64,000 bases of DNA from Thermoguttaceae bacterium (GTDB taxonomy: Bacteria; Planctomycetota; Planctomycetia; Pirellulales; Thermoguttaceae). Below, piece after piece: positions 32,259-41,430 of this stretch; the first letter of the stretch is position 1; each line of letters opens with the position of its first letter. The DNA is taken from contig JAFRFG010000033.1 of the NCBI GenBank assembly GCA_017434455.1, forward strand, positions 1 to 64,000, written 5' to 3'. A program made the translations under genes and the position numbers. The notes below the pieces were generated by a model that was given only the letters and a program-made list of their open reading frames with translations, ran no database searches and was not told the DNA's origin.

Positions 32259-33470
32259 TCAGGACGGCCGCGGCCCGGCGGCCCGGTTGACCAAAATCTT
32301 CAGCTTCGACCCCTCGGCGACGATCTTTCCCGCTAAGATATCCTCTTCGGTGAGGCGGGCGGCCATGATCTGCCGCTGGCCGAAGCGATCGAAGTCGTAC
32401 GTCAGATAGATGGTGCCGTCTTCGGTCTGGGTACCGTCGGGGTACGAGACATTGTTGCGCTCATCCAGCAGAAGAGAGCTGTTCCAGGTAGCGCCGTCGT
32501 CGTCGCTTAAAAACGCCGTCATCCGGACACGGCCGACGTCGCGGTCGATCGGGCCGTTTTTCACCAGCAGGAGCCGTCCGGAGCGCATGCAGCGGACCAG
32601 GAAACGGCTGGAAGTGTGTTTGATGGGGGATTCGGCCAGATCGGTCCAGGTGACGCCGCCGTCCTCCGAGACGGTCTCGGCTATCCCGGTTCGGGTTCGG
32701 GCGTACATCTTAAAGGAGCCGTCTTTCATCTCGACGATGTTGTGCTCATCCCAAAGCGCGAGCTTCTGATCCGCCTTCGCGCTCCCCAGGAAAGTGAACG
32801 TTTCCCCCCGGTCGGCCGAGCACCAAAGCGAGGTGCCGACATGCTCCCTCGGGACGGAGGCGCTGTACTTTCCGTCGAAGCGCCACACGGCGACCGGGAA
32901 AAGATAGCGGCCGCGCGAGTCGACGATCGGTTTTCCCATCATCACACCGTCGCAGATACGCCGGGGGGCGGACCAGACGGCGTCTTTTCCCGCTTTGGGG
33001 CTGTCGGTGGTGATCGTCCAGACTCCCGCGCGTCCGTCCCACAGCGGCCACTGGGCGTCGGGGACTTTTTCTCCCTGCGTCCAGAAGAGCCAAAGCCGCC
33101 CGGTCGGGTCGTACCAGATCGCTGGGTCGAAGGCACGGACCATCCCCGGGGGGTCGATCGCCAGCAGCGGTTCGGACCAGGTCTCCCCCCGGTCGGAACT
33201 GTGGGCCAGAAGAACATAGTTGTACTCATCTTCGGTGACGCCGCCGGAATACCAGCAGACCCACACGTCGGTATCGCAGGTCGCCTCCAGAGAGGAGATT
33301 CCCTGCCAAAGGCGCTGCGAGTCGGCGTACTTCTCGGGAACCGGACGCAGGATCGGCGGCGGGGCGAGCGGATCGCCGGCGATCTGCTCTTCGGCGGTTA
33401 AGCCGGCGCCGGGCAGCAGCATCGCCGAACCGGCCGCCGTGAGCGATTGGATAAATTCTCGCCGCAGCAT
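32259..33470 (-). CDS. Exported BNR-repeat sialidase-like protein
   Basis: A 403-residue protein with a Tat-like signal (MLRREFIQSLTAAGSAMLLPG). Four Asp-box repeats define a six-bladed sialidase propeller: SSDRGETWSEP, SADRGETF, SEDGGVTWTDL and SDDDGATWNSS. The N-terminal RIP arginine block of true sialidases is not obvious, so the product may act on another glycan; many planctomycete members of this BNR group are untested. Located between two DUF1080 genes on the same strand, implying joint action on host or algal glycans. Confidence 0.8.
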   Translation of the reverse strand: MLRREFIQSLTAAGSAMLLPGAGLTAEEQIAGDPLAPPPILRPVPEKYADSQRLWQGISSLEATCDTDVWVCWYSGGVTEDEYNYVLLAHSSDRGETWSEPLLAIDPPGMVRAFDPAIWYDPTGRLWLFWTQGEKVPDAQWPLWDGRAGVWTITTDSPKAGKDAVWSAPRRICDGVMMGKPIVDSRGRYLFPVAVWRFDGKYSASVPREHVGTSLWCSADRGETFTFLGSAKADQKLALWDEHNIVEMKDGSFKMYARTRTGIAETVSEDGGVTWTDLAESPIKHTSSRFLVRCMRSGRLLLVKNGPIDRDVGRVRMTAFLSDDDGATWNSSLLLDERNNVSYPDGTQTEDGTIYLTYDFDRFGQRQIMAARLTEEDILAGKIVAEGSKLKILVNRAAGPRPS

Positions 33471-33495
33471 GGGTGTTTTCCTTTCGATCGCTGAT

Positions 33496-34197
33496 TTACA
33501 GCTCTTTGATTCGCGCGTTTCGGATCTTCACCTCCATCGGCGTTCCGGCGTGGCACTGGAAGCCGAGTATTTTCCCCGAGGGGCGTTCGGTATCGAGGTC
33601 GACCGCCCGGGCGGCGGCGACACCGTTGATCCGCGTCTCGATATAGGGGCCGACGGCGATCACCTCATACGAGTTCCATTCCCCGATTTTGACCGCCGCT
33701 TTTAACTGTTCGCCGTCCGCGAAGTTCTCCACGGTATTGATTCCGCCGCCGGGAAGAATGGCATTGAATTCCCCCCGAGCGCTGATGAATCCCCGCCGGT
33801 ACTCCTCGAATCGGTAGAGGGCCCCGAAGTAGAACGCCGCCCCGTCGATGTCGGCCTGGTAACCGGACAGACGCCAGGGAGCGCCGTCGGGCAGTTCGAT
33901 CGAGCGGAACTGAAGCCCCGAGTTTCCCTCGGCGCTGATCCGGCAGTCGAAGCGGAGGATGAAGTTGGAAATCGGCCTGTCGAAGATCAGGAAGGTCCCC
34001 TCCTGGCGTTCCTCTTGAGTACGGCCGACGGTGATCCCCTCTTCCACCGACCAGACGGTCGGATCAGCGTGCCAGCCAAAGAGGTCTTGGCCGTTGAACA
34101 TGGGGGTGAACCCTTCTTCGGGGATCGACGCTCGCTGGGCCGATGCCGCGGCGCCCAGGGAAAGGAGCAGGATGAAAACGACGGCGGTGTATCTCAT
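33496..34197 (-). CDS. Secreted DUF1080 (3-keto-disaccharide hydrolase) protein
   Basis: A 233-residue paralogue of the gene at 31418: signal peptide MRYTAVVFILLLSLGAAASA, then EEGFTPMFNGQDLFGWHADP, NFILRFDCRISAEGNSGLQFRSIELPDG, EWNSYEVIAVGPYIETRINGV and the same VKIRNARIKEL end. First gene of the minus-strand glycan cluster, 25 bases before the sialidase-like gene. It diverges from the glycoside hydrolase at 34333, with a 135-base shared upstream region that contains TATAAT-like sequence near 34276. Confidence 0.9.
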   Translation of the reverse strand: MRYTAVVFILLLSLGAAASAQRASIPEEGFTPMFNGQDLFGWHADPTVWSVEEGITVGRTQEERQEGTFLIFDRPISNFILRFDCRISAEGNSGLQFRSIELPDGAPWRLSGYQADIDGAAFYFGALYRFEEYRRGFISARGEFNAILPGGGINTVENFADGEQLKAAVKIGEWNSYEVIAVGPYIETRINGVAAARAVDLDTERPSGKILGFQCHAGTPMEVKIRNARIKEL

Positions 34198-34332
34198 TGG
34201 GTCGGCTTAAAAAACTGTTTGATCGTGTACGCGCCTTTTTGCCGCGCGTGTGGCGCCGGGCGTCTCTTGGCGGTACAATTATAACGATCAGAGAATGGAA
34301 AAACTTCCCCCTTATCCCGAACAGGAGGAAAA

Positions 34333-37041
34333 ATGCCCCGTATAACGCTGTTTTTGGCTTTGGTGTTCGCCGCCGCGCTCCCTTCGCGGGCCGACGAGGC
34401 GTCGGAAGGGAACCTCCCGGCGATGTTTCCCTTTAAGATCGATCTGGTCCCTCAGGAGAATATCACCAATATCCAGACCTGGGGTCAGCCCTGGGGGGAT
34501 GTCGGCGCAGGACCGATGCTGAGCGTCCATGACGGCCGGTTTTTTCGAGGGGAGGAGCCGTATCGTTTCTTTGGGACGAATACATGTCTTGCCGCCAACT
34601 TCGTCGACCACGATCAGGCCGAGAAGCTTGCCGCCGCGCTGGCGCGCTTCGGCATCGGGGTCGTTCGGCTCCACCACATGGATATGCGCGATATCTGGGG
34701 GAAGAACTTCGAGCGGACGATGACCGAAATCGACCCGGAGCAGCTCGATCGGCTCGATTACCTCATCGCCCAACTCGAAAAGCGGGGAATTTATGTGAAT
34801 ATCAATCTCCATGTCTCGCGCCGATTCGACGAGCGGGACGGGTTCGAGAACGCCGATTCCTTCCCGCAGCACTGCAAAGGGGTCGACCTGTTCGATCGGC
34901 GGATGATTGACCTTCAGAAGAAGTACGCCCGTGATCTGCTCACCCACGTCAATCCGTACACCGGCCGCCCCTACACCGATGATCCCGGAGTGGCGATGAT
35001 CGAGATCAATAATGAGAACGGGATTATTCACCAATGGTCTTGGGGAGCGATCGACAAGCTTGCTGCCCCCTACAGCGACGAGCTGCGGGAAATGTGGAAC
35101 CGGTGGCTGCTGCGGCGCTTCAGCTCGACCGAGCGCTGCCGCGAGGCGTTCGGGATGGCCGATTTTCCCCTGGGAGAGAATCTTATCTCCTCGGTCCCGG
35201 ACGAACTGTCCGGCGGCCGATCGGTCGGCGGCTGGCAGCTCCAGGTCGCCGAGGGAGCGGCCGGTTCGGTGGAGGCGGTTGGGGAACAGAATGATCGCGT
35301 TGTGAAGATAACTCCCGAAAGAATCGGGGAACATCCCTGGTTCCCGCAGCTTTTGGCGCAGGGGTTCTCGCTGAAGAAGGGGGAGGTCTATACCCTCTCG
35401 GTGACACTGGCCGCCGAGACGCCGAGCGAGCTGACGGTGAACGTTCAGCGCGCGGCGAGCGACTGGCGGTCGCTGGGGCTGCGTCGGACGCTGCGGGTGA
35501 CCGACGAGCCGAAGGCGTTTACGTTCAGTTTTCTCGCTTCGGAAGATTGCGACAATGCCCGCTTTTCGCTCAGCGGTTTCGAGGAGGGGAACCCCGTGCG
35601 GGTAGGGGGTCTGTCGCTTGTTCCCGGCGGCCGGTTCGGGTGGGAGCCGGATCAAAAAATCGAGGCGGGGACCGTTCCGACCCCCGCCAAAGGGGACGCG
35701 CTGTTGGCGCTGGAGCCGCTTCGCCGGGAGTTCTTCGCCTTCCTGATCGATCTGGAGACGAAATACTGGCGGGAGATGTACGACTATGTCGCCGGGGAGT
35801 TGGGGGCCAAGTCCCCCGTGACCGGAACCCAGTACGGATACGGTTCCTATTACGCCCAGGGGATGATGGACTACCGCGACATCCACGCCTATTGGAATCA
35901 TCCCCAGTTTCCGGCGAAGGCGTGGGACAGGAACAATTGGATCGAGAGGAATACCTCGATGGTTTTCTCCGTCTGCGGGGGGAATCTCTCCTCGATGGCC
36001 CGCGCCCGCGTTGTGGGGGAAGCGCAGGTCGCCAGCGAGTACGATCACCCCTACCCGATGTACTACCGCGCCGAGGGAAACTTGATGATCGCCGCGGCGG
36101 CCGCCTTCCAGGGGTGGAGCGGGGTGAATCAGTTCGCCTGGTCGCATAACGCCCAGCTCGATCGTCAGGTCGACTCTCCCTTCTTTGATATGTGCTGCAG
36201 CCCGACGAAATTGGCGCACCTGCCGGCGTGCTTCGCGATGCTCGTCCGCGGCGATGTCGCCGCCGGCCCGATCGAGTACGCCTATTACCGCGACTTAGGC
36301 GAAGAAGAGGAACTTGGAAGGATAACCGAGAACAGCTCCCCTTACGACAAGGGCGCCACGGAGGAGCAGCTTTGGCTGGCGTTCGTCTGCGCCTCGGGGG
36401 TTCGCCTGACGGACGATAAGACCGGGGAATCGGCGGGGAACAGTGCCGTTAAGGAGATTTCCGACTGGTCGCAGCTCCCCGAACGCTTTGGCCGGCCCGG
36501 AGGGGAAATGCGCAACGAGACCGGGCAGCTGCGCTGGAACCCGGACAGGGCCGGCGGCTGCTTCATCGTCGATACCCCGGGGGTGAAGGTCTATATCGGC
36601 CGTACCCCGAAGGAATCTGTCGAATACGGCGGCCTGACTTTAACGCTGGAACAAAGCCGTCTTCGCTGGGGAGCGGTCTCGATAACCGCCGCCGAGCCGC
36701 CGAGCGGCGGCAGCGGCGATGTTCTGGCCCCGGGGCGCTATTTGATCGCCGCCACCGGCGATGTGCGCAACACCGGCGCGAAGTATGTTTCCCCGGAGCC
36801 GGATCAGATCACCACAGCCGCCGATTACGGCGGTGCCGACGGCGAGGCGCCGATCCTCTGCGAGGGGCTTGCCGCGGTGATCCACCTATCGAAAATCAGC
36901 GCCGAGCGTGTCACGCTCTGCCCGCTGGACGGGTCGGGGAACCGAACCGCGGGAATCCCCGCCGACGAGGACGCCGACGGCTGCTCGGTACGGCTCGATG
37001 CGCGTCACAAAACCATCTGGTACGAGCTGGTCATTCGGTAA
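34333..37041 (+). CDS. Secreted GH-A clan-type glycoside hydrolase with CBM-like insert
   Basis: A 902-residue protein with signal peptide (MPRITLFLALVFAAALPSRA) and AGGAGG ribosome site. A TIM barrel is indicated by FGTNTCLAANF, GIGVVRLHHMD, GIYVNINLH and VAMIEINNENG, where E228 after Asn is the likely acid/base; ASEYDHPYP (E569) is a candidate nucleophile. Between them, residues about 290-440, is a beta-rich insert resembling a carbohydrate-binding module. The C-terminal 200 residues are beta-rich. This resembles large GH5/GH42-like planctomycete and Bacteroidetes enzymes; exact family and substrate cannot be fixed here. Confidence 0.75.
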   Translation: MPRITLFLALVFAAALPSRADEASEGNLPAMFPFKIDLVPQENITNIQTWGQPWGDVGAGPMLSVHDGRFFRGEEPYRFFGTNTCLAANFVDHDQAEKLAAALARFGIGVVRLHHMDMRDIWGKNFERTMTEIDPEQLDRLDYLIAQLEKRGIYVNINLHVSRRFDERDGFENADSFPQHCKGVDLFDRRMIDLQKKYARDLLTHVNPYTGRPYTDDPGVAMIEINNENGIIHQWSWGAIDKLAAPYSDELREMWNRWLLRRFSSTERCREAFGMADFPLGENLISSVPDELSGGRSVGGWQLQVAEGAAGSVEAVGEQNDRVVKITPERIGEHPWFPQLLAQGFSLKKGEVYTLSVTLAAETPSELTVNVQRAASDWRSLGLRRTLRVTDEPKAFTFSFLASEDCDNARFSLSGFEEGNPVRVGGLSLVPGGRFGWEPDQKIEAGTVPTPAKGDALLALEPLRREFFAFLIDLETKYWREMYDYVAGELGAKSPVTGTQYGYGSYYAQGMMDYRDIHAYWNHPQFPAKAWDRNNWIERNTSMVFSVCGGNLSSMARARVVGEAQVASEYDHPYPMYYRAEGNLMIAAAAAFQGWSGVNQFAWSHNAQLDRQVDSPFFDMCCSPTKLAHLPACFAMLVRGDVAAGPIEYAYYRDLGEEEELGRITENSSPYDKGATEEQLWLAFVCASGVRLTDDKTGESAGNSAVKEISDWSQLPERFGRPGGEMRNETGQLRWNPDRAGGCFIVDTPGVKVYIGRTPKESVEYGGLTLTLEQSRLRWGAVSITAAEPPSGGSGDVLAPGRYLIAATGDVRNTGAKYVSPEPDQITTAADYGGADGEAPILCEGLAAVIHLSKISAERVTLCPLDGSGNRTAGIPADEDADGCSVRLDARHKTIWYELVIR

Positions 37042-37076
37042 AAAGGATCCTGCGATCATTTTTTTAATTTGGTCAA

Positions 37077-37105
37077 TTGACAAAATGACAGCCAGTCGTC
37101 AAAAT
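37077..37105 (+). promoter_or_regulatory. Probable promoter of the rubrerythrin gene
   Basis: TTGACA (37077-37082), 17-base spacer, CAAAAT (37100-37105). The -35 is consensus, the -10 matches 4 of 6. Leader about 53 bases. Confidence 0.45.
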
Positions 37106-37164
37106 AAAGAGCCACAAGAGTCATAACCTGGAAAAGCAACCTTTAAATGAAGGAGAAATCCACG

Positions 37165-37710
37165 ATGAAGTACGTTTGCACCGTGTGTGGTTACATTCAT
37201 GAAGGCGACACCCCTCCGGAGAGCTGCCCCGTCTGCAAGGCCCCGGCCTCGAAGTTCAACAAGGTCGATGAGGCCGCCGCCGGTTCGTTCGCGACCGTCC
37301 ACGCCATTGGCGACGGCAAGGTCGACGACGCCGAGGTGATCGAGGGCCTGAAGGCGAATTTCGCCGGTGAGTGCACCGAGGTCGGTATGTATCTGGCGAT
37401 GAGCCGCCAGGCCGATCGCGAGGGGTATCCCGAGGTCGCCGAGGCCTACAAGCGGATCGCCTTCGAGGAGGCCGAGCACGCCGCCAAGTTCGCCGAGCTT
37501 CTCGGTGAGGTCGTCGCCCCCTGTACCAAGACGAACCTGAAGGTTCGCGTCGAGGCCGAGAGCGGCGCCTGCGCCGGCAAGTTCGAGCTGGCCAAGCGCG
37601 CGAAGGAACTCGGGTACGACGCCGTTCACGACACCGTCCACGAGATGGCCAAGGACGAAGCGCGCCACGGCGCCGCCTTCGCCGGTCTGCTGAAGCGGTA
37701 CTTCGGCTGA
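37165..37710 (+). CDS. Reverse rubrerythrin (rubredoxin + ferritin-like diiron)
   Basis: A 181-residue protein; ATG 37165 follows AAGGAGAAA. An N-terminal rubredoxin domain ([13 protein letters not shown]5/C8; SCPVCKAP, C21/C24) precedes the ferritin-like four-helix bundle ([41 protein letters not shown]; later [18 protein letters not shown] and [10 protein letters not shown]) with Glu/His diiron ligands. The order is the reverse of classical rubrerythrin, as in clostridial revRbr, which reduces hydrogen peroxide and oxygen with NADH-linked electrons. A strong sign of anaerobic oxygen defence. Monocistronic with its own terminator. Confidence 0.92.
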   Translation: MKYVCTVCGYIHEGDTPPESCPVCKAPASKFNKVDEAAAGSFATVHAIGDGKVDDAEVIEGLKANFAGECTEVGMYLAMSRQADREGYPEVAEAYKRIAFEEAEHAAKFAELLGEVVAPCTKTNLKVRVEAESGACAGKFELAKRAKELGYDAVHDTVHEMAKDEARHGAAFAGLLKRYFG

Positions 37711-37785
37711 TGCGCCCGGCCGAAAAGGCGGCGTGACAGGAAGATGAAGACCCTTAGGGTCTGTGAACTGTCACCCGCGACTATT

Positions 37786-37842
37786 ACGGGGTTCCCCTTG
37801 GTTTGACTGTGATTGGTCAATACCGTTGGGGAACCCCGTTTT
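37786..37842 (+). terminator. Terminator of the rubrerythrin gene
   Basis: ACGGGGTTCCCC (37786-37797) pairs perfectly with GGGGAACCCCGT (37828-37839), followed by TTTC. A second small hairpin AGACCCTTAGGGTCT lies at 37748-37762. Confidence 0.75.
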
Positions 37843-37893
37843 CTACCGCTAAAATCTTCTCAATATCCGCTTTTGACAGCGGGAGTCTGTCTG

Positions 37894-38928
37894 TCAGTCG
37901 ATAGAAATCAATTCATACTTGTCATTTCCCATCTTCAGATCACGCATGGCCTGAAGCTGATGGAGACCGTGACGTGATTCGATCCGTTCCCTGAGGTCTT
38001 GGCTGTCGGGCGCGGCGTAGACCATGTCCACACAGGCCTGGTCCACGGCCAGAATATCGGTGGAGGCCGCTATTCCCAGATCGGCCATGGTCGGTTCCTT
38101 GGCCGTAATGCCCGCGCAGTCGCAATCCACGGACATGCGCCGCATGACATTCAGGAAGACAATGTGCTTGCCGAAGTAGTCCACCGTGGCCTTGCCGGAG
38201 TCGGCCATCAGTTCCATGAACTTCTCTTGCAGCGGCATGTTGTTGATCCAATCACCCTGGGTCGGGGGATTGTTCGCTCCGGTGTAGCCGTGCACCTGCG
38301 CTTTGCCGATCTGCCCAGAGGCACAGCCGATGGCGATATTCTTGAGAGAGCCGCCGATGCCGCCCATCAAGTGTCCTTTGAAATGGGTCAGTACGATCAT
38401 GGAGTCATAATCCACGATATGTCCGCCCATCGCCACTTCCTTGAGATGCTTGCCGCCGCGCACGGGAAGATTCACCGAGCCGAATTCGTCCATGATATCG
38501 ACGGGGCAGAAATTCCAGCCGTTAACCTTGAGGGTTTCCCGATGGTCCTGCGTGGTGTAGCGGTCGCCGACGTAGAGGGTATTGGTCTCCACAATACTGC
38601 TGTTCGGCACCGCCTCCATGAATTTTTTCACCATATCCCGCGGCAGGATGTTGGGGCCGTTCTTTTCCCCCGTGTGAAGCTTCACCGCCACCTTGCCGTA
38701 AATCCCCTCGTTGATGAGACTGTAGAGCTTGATGAGGTGGTCGGCGTCGATATGCTTGGTGAAATAGACCTTGGCGCAAGACGATCCTCCGCCGTCAGTG
38801 ACCTGACGGCTGGCTGCCACCGGGGCCTGGGTACTTGCTTTCGCCCCACCGGACATCTGCGGGACAGCGGCCGCCACCGCGGCCATTTCCGCCAGCTTTA
38901 CGAAATCTCGTCTTGTCAAATCGCTCAT
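37894..38928 (-). CDS. DUF362 protein with Tat signal
   Basis: A 344-residue protein opening LTRRDFVKLAEMAAVAAAVP, a twin-arginine signal, so exported folded. DUF362 is seen in VAVKLHTGEKNGPNILPRDMVKKF, TLYVGDRYTTQDHRETLKVNGW, SMIVLTHFKGHLMGGIGGSLKNIAIGCASGQIGK and the final GIAASTDILAVDQACVDMVY. The family is often linked with iron-sulfur or redox modules but has no proven activity; this one lacks a ferredoxin domain. Last gene of the redox operon, 134 bases after the flavin reductase. Codon choice is less GC-biased than in neighbouring core genes. Confidence 0.85.
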   Translation of the reverse strand: MSDLTRRDFVKLAEMAAVAAAVPQMSGGAKASTQAPVAASRQVTDGGGSSCAKVYFTKHIDADHLIKLYSLINEGIYGKVAVKLHTGEKNGPNILPRDMVKKFMEAVPNSSIVETNTLYVGDRYTTQDHRETLKVNGWNFCPVDIMDEFGSVNLPVRGGKHLKEVAMGGHIVDYDSMIVLTHFKGHLMGGIGGSLKNIAIGCASGQIGKAQVHGYTGANNPPTQGDWINNMPLQEKFMELMADSGKATVDYFGKHIVFLNVMRRMSVDCDCAGITAKEPTMADLGIAASTDILAVDQACVDMVYAAPDSQDLRERIESRHGLHQLQAMRDLKMGNDKYELISID

Positions 38929-39062
38929 GGTCAGTACCTCTCTATCTTTGTTTCGGACCGAAAAAACTTTCTTTCACCGAATTTATTGCCGCCGTGAGGT
39001 GATACTCTTGATACCCGGGACAGATTTCATCACCCGATTGCCTTGACATCCTCGGAGGATTC

Positions 39063-39641
39063 TCATGCGTCCGGATTCATTAGGCGCGCTCCGGCATTCC
39101 ACGCCCTGCCGACCTTTTCGCCGGATGTATAATAATCGTGCCGGAATTGGTCAAATAGGAGAACATTCAGCTTGGCGGGATCCACATTGCCCTTTTCGTC
39201 CAGTACGGACTCTTCCGCCCTGGCGTTGATGATTTTTCCCACCACGGCGTGAAGGTTTTCCGTTTCCACGATTTCCGCCAGTTCACATTCCATGACCACG
39301 GGAAACTCCTCAATGACGGGAGCGTTGACATGATCGCTTTTGACGGCGTGAAATCTTGTGCGCTCAAATTTATCCGCCATTTTATTGCCGCTGGCAATGC
39401 CGAAAAAATCCGCTTCCGCCATGTGTGCCTTGTCCGCGAGACTGACGGTAAAGGCCTTGGCCCCGCGGATGTTTTGGGTGGTTTTATGCTCCTCATCGAT
39501 AAAGAGGGTGATCTTGTCCATGTCACTGATCATACCCCAAGCCGCGTTCATCACATCGACCACGCCGTTTTCGTCATAAGTGGCGATCATGAGCACCGGC
39601 ATGGGGAAAACCGCCAGCTTATTTTCGATATCTTTTTTCAT
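39063..39641 (-). CDS. Flavin reductase-like (flavoredoxin) protein
   Basis: A 192-residue single-domain FMN-binding split-barrel protein: PVLMIATYDENGVVDVMNAAWGMISD, then ITLFIDEEHKTTQNIRGAKAFTVSLADKAHMAEADFFG and VVMECELAEIVE. This matches the flavoredoxin group found in anaerobes, which passes electrons through FMN. Cytoplasmic, no signal peptide. It lies between the aldo/keto reductase and DUF362 genes on the same strand, consistent with a redox detoxification operon. Confidence 0.88.
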   Translation of the reverse strand: MKKDIENKLAVFPMPVLMIATYDENGVVDVMNAAWGMISDMDKITLFIDEEHKTTQNIRGAKAFTVSLADKAHMAEADFFGIASGNKMADKFERTRFHAVKSDHVNAPVIEEFPVVMECELAEIVETENLHAVVGKIINARAEESVLDEKGNVDPAKLNVLLFDQFRHDYYTSGEKVGRAWNAGARLMNPDA

Positions 39642-39669
39642 GGAATCATCTCCTCGCGATATTTCCTTT

Positions 39670-40536
39670 TCACTCGTGAATGGTCCAGCCGCAAATCATT
39701 TTCACAAAGTCCGGGCTGTTATGATCGACGATTTCACTGTGTCCCAGATCCTTCGCCGCGATCGCCGCCATTTCCTCCTGTGTCAGAGCAAAATCCCAGA
39801 TGTCGATATTTTGTCGCATACGTTCCGCACGGACGGATTTCGGAATGATGGACACACCCCGCTGTACATTCCAGCGGAGCACCACCTGGGCCGCGCTCTT
39901 GCCGTATTTGGCGCCGATAGCCGTGAATTTTTCGTCGGTGAAAATACCGTGTTTGCCCTCGGCCAAAGGCCCCCACGCCTGGGGGTGGACGCCGTAGGCC
40001 TTCATAACGGAGAGAGCCCCCTCCTGGGCAAAGAAGGGGTGAAGTTCCACCTGGTTCACCGCCGGGACGGTCTTGACCGTTTCGCAGAAGTTGGCGAGGA
40101 TGGCCGGATAGAAATTCGCTACGCCGACGGCCCTGGCAAGACCTTGTTCGCAGGCCTTCTCTATACCGCGATAGGCCGCGAAATAGTCCCCCATGGGCTG
40201 GTGCAAAAGAATCAAGTCGACATAGGAAAGACCCAGCTTGGCAAGGGAGGTCTTGACGGCTTCCAGCGCCATCTCCTCATTCTTTTGATCCTGCACCCAC
40301 ACCTTGGTGGTGATAAAAATTTCCTCTCTGGTCGTCAGCCCCTCGGCTATCGCCTTGGCTACGGCCTTTCCCACAGCTTCTTCGTTCATGTAGGCGGCGG
40401 CCGTGTCGATCAGCCGATAGCCCGTTTTAATGGCGTCGTAAGTGACCCGCTCACACTCGGCGGCATCCGGAATCTGAAAAACCCCGAAACCCTCCAGGGG
40501 CATTTTGATTCCGTTGTTCAGCGTCACAAATTCCAT
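39670..40536 (-). CDS. Aldo/keto reductase
   Basis: A 288-residue NADPH-dependent reductase of the AKR barrel fold. The catalytic tetrad is D44, Y49 (GYRLIDTAAAYMNEEAVG), K78 (FITTKVW) and H112 (LILLHQP); the C-terminal PKSVRAERMRQNIDIWDFALT binds the cofactor phosphate. Closest to the 2,5-diketo-gluconate reductase/YvgN type of short AKRs that reduce reactive aldehydes. Second gene of the redox operon, 30 bases after the CMD gene and 28 bases before the flavin reductase. Confidence 0.92.
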   Translation of the reverse strand: MEFVTLNNGIKMPLEGFGVFQIPDAAECERVTYDAIKTGYRLIDTAAAYMNEEAVGKAVAKAIAEGLTTREEIFITTKVWVQDQKNEEMALEAVKTSLAKLGLSYVDLILLHQPMGDYFAAYRGIEKACEQGLARAVGVANFYPAILANFCETVKTVPAVNQVELHPFFAQEGALSVMKAYGVHPQAWGPLAEGKHGIFTDEKFTAIGAKYGKSAAQVVLRWNVQRGVSIIPKSVRAERMRQNIDIWDFALTQEEMAAIAAKDLGHSEIVDHNSPDFVKMICGWTIHE

Positions 40537-40566
40537 GGCGGTCGTTCTCCCGTAAATGTTTCCGTT

Positions 40567-41430
40567 TTATTGTGCCGGAGGCGTCACTTCATCCACCAAA
40601 CGCACCGCGTTGAGGGTACGGGGGAAACCGATATACGGAAGTGCCGCGGCAATGGCCGAAAGAATCGTCTTGCGATCGTTGCCTACAGAGATATTCCCGA
40701 TAATATGCCCCTTGAGCTGCGGCTCGGCCCCGCCGAGTGCCGCCAGTACCGACATCGTGAGAAGTTCTCTTGTTTTTAGGTCAAGCGTCCCCCGAGTGTA
40801 GGTGTCGCCGAAGCAGCAGCCGGTAAGACCATCCTGCACAAACCGCTCGTCGGCCGGAGCGCTTTCGCGCATCTTCGTGATCGGATCCCCGAAGATGCCG
40901 ACCTGCACCTCCAGTCCTTTTTCCATACGGTTCTCTTCCGTGACCGTGCCCTGAGAGGGGAGAGGCAGTTCGATGCCCTGTTCCTCAAACACCTCATTGG
41001 CGGTATCGAGAGCGTCGAATACCCTCGCGAAGCCGATGTAGGGTGCGACCTGATAGAGCGCTTCCCGAACGGCGAGAGGGTTGACACCGACCCGAAGGGA
41101 GGCGGCCACATTCTTTTTGAGGAACTTCTCGTTCTGTATCGCGGCCAGCACCACGATCGTCACCAACTGCCGCTGCTCCACGGTGAGGTTTATGTCCGGC
41201 ACGATTTCTCCGTAGATAAACCGTTTCATGGTATTCGCCAGTTCCGGGTCGTTCTTGGCTTCCTCCATGGTATCGGTGCCAAATAAGGCCGCGTAGTTTT
41301 CGTCGCTTACCCGTTCTCGGGTACTGTCTTGCGCCGGAATCACCGACGTGCCTAACATCTGCCCCGCCATTATTACTCCCAGGTAAAACGCGCCTAATCG
41401 CGCAAGATTTTTCCGGCAACAAGGATTCAT
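40567..41430 (-). CDS. Exported carboxymuconolactone decarboxylase (AhpD-like) protein with two domains
   Basis: A 287-residue protein. ATG 41430 follows AAGGAAA and gives a signal-like N-terminus (LARLGAFYLGVIMAGQMLG). Two CMD domains follow: residues about 55-150 (INLTVEQRQLVTIVVLAAIQNEKFLKKNVAASLRVGVNPLAVREALYQVAPYIGF) and about 175-280 (LDLKTRELLTMSVLAALGGAEPQLKGHIIGNISVGNDRKTILSAIAAALPYIGFPR). Neither shows the CxxC of AhpD in the canonical place. First gene of the redox operon. Such double-CMD proteins next to aldo/keto reductases are common in gut bacteria; substrate unknown. Confidence 0.85.
   Translation of the reverse strand: MNPCCRKNLARLGAFYLGVIMAGQMLGTSVIPAQDSTRERVSDENYAALFGTDTMEEAKNDPELANTMKRFIYGEIVPDINLTVEQRQLVTIVVLAAIQNEKFLKKNVAASLRVGVNPLAVREALYQVAPYIGFARVFDALDTANEVFEEQGIELPLPSQGTVTEENRMEKGLEVQVGIFGDPITKMRESAPADERFVQDGLTGCCFGDTYTRGTLDLKTRELLTMSVLAALGGAEPQLKGHIIGNISVGNDRKTILSAIAAALPYIGFPRTLNAVRLVDEVTPPAQ

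Noticed and set aside
34262..34300. TATAAT-like sequence between DUF1080 and glycoside hydrolase genes as a promoter
   Set aside because: A -10-like box exists on the minus strand, but no acceptable -35 at the right distance on either strand.
34312..36219. 635-codon minus-strand ORF inside the glycoside hydrolase gene
   Set aside because: Long antisense frames are expected in GC-rich genes; the plus-strand frame has signal peptide, ribosome site and clear domains.
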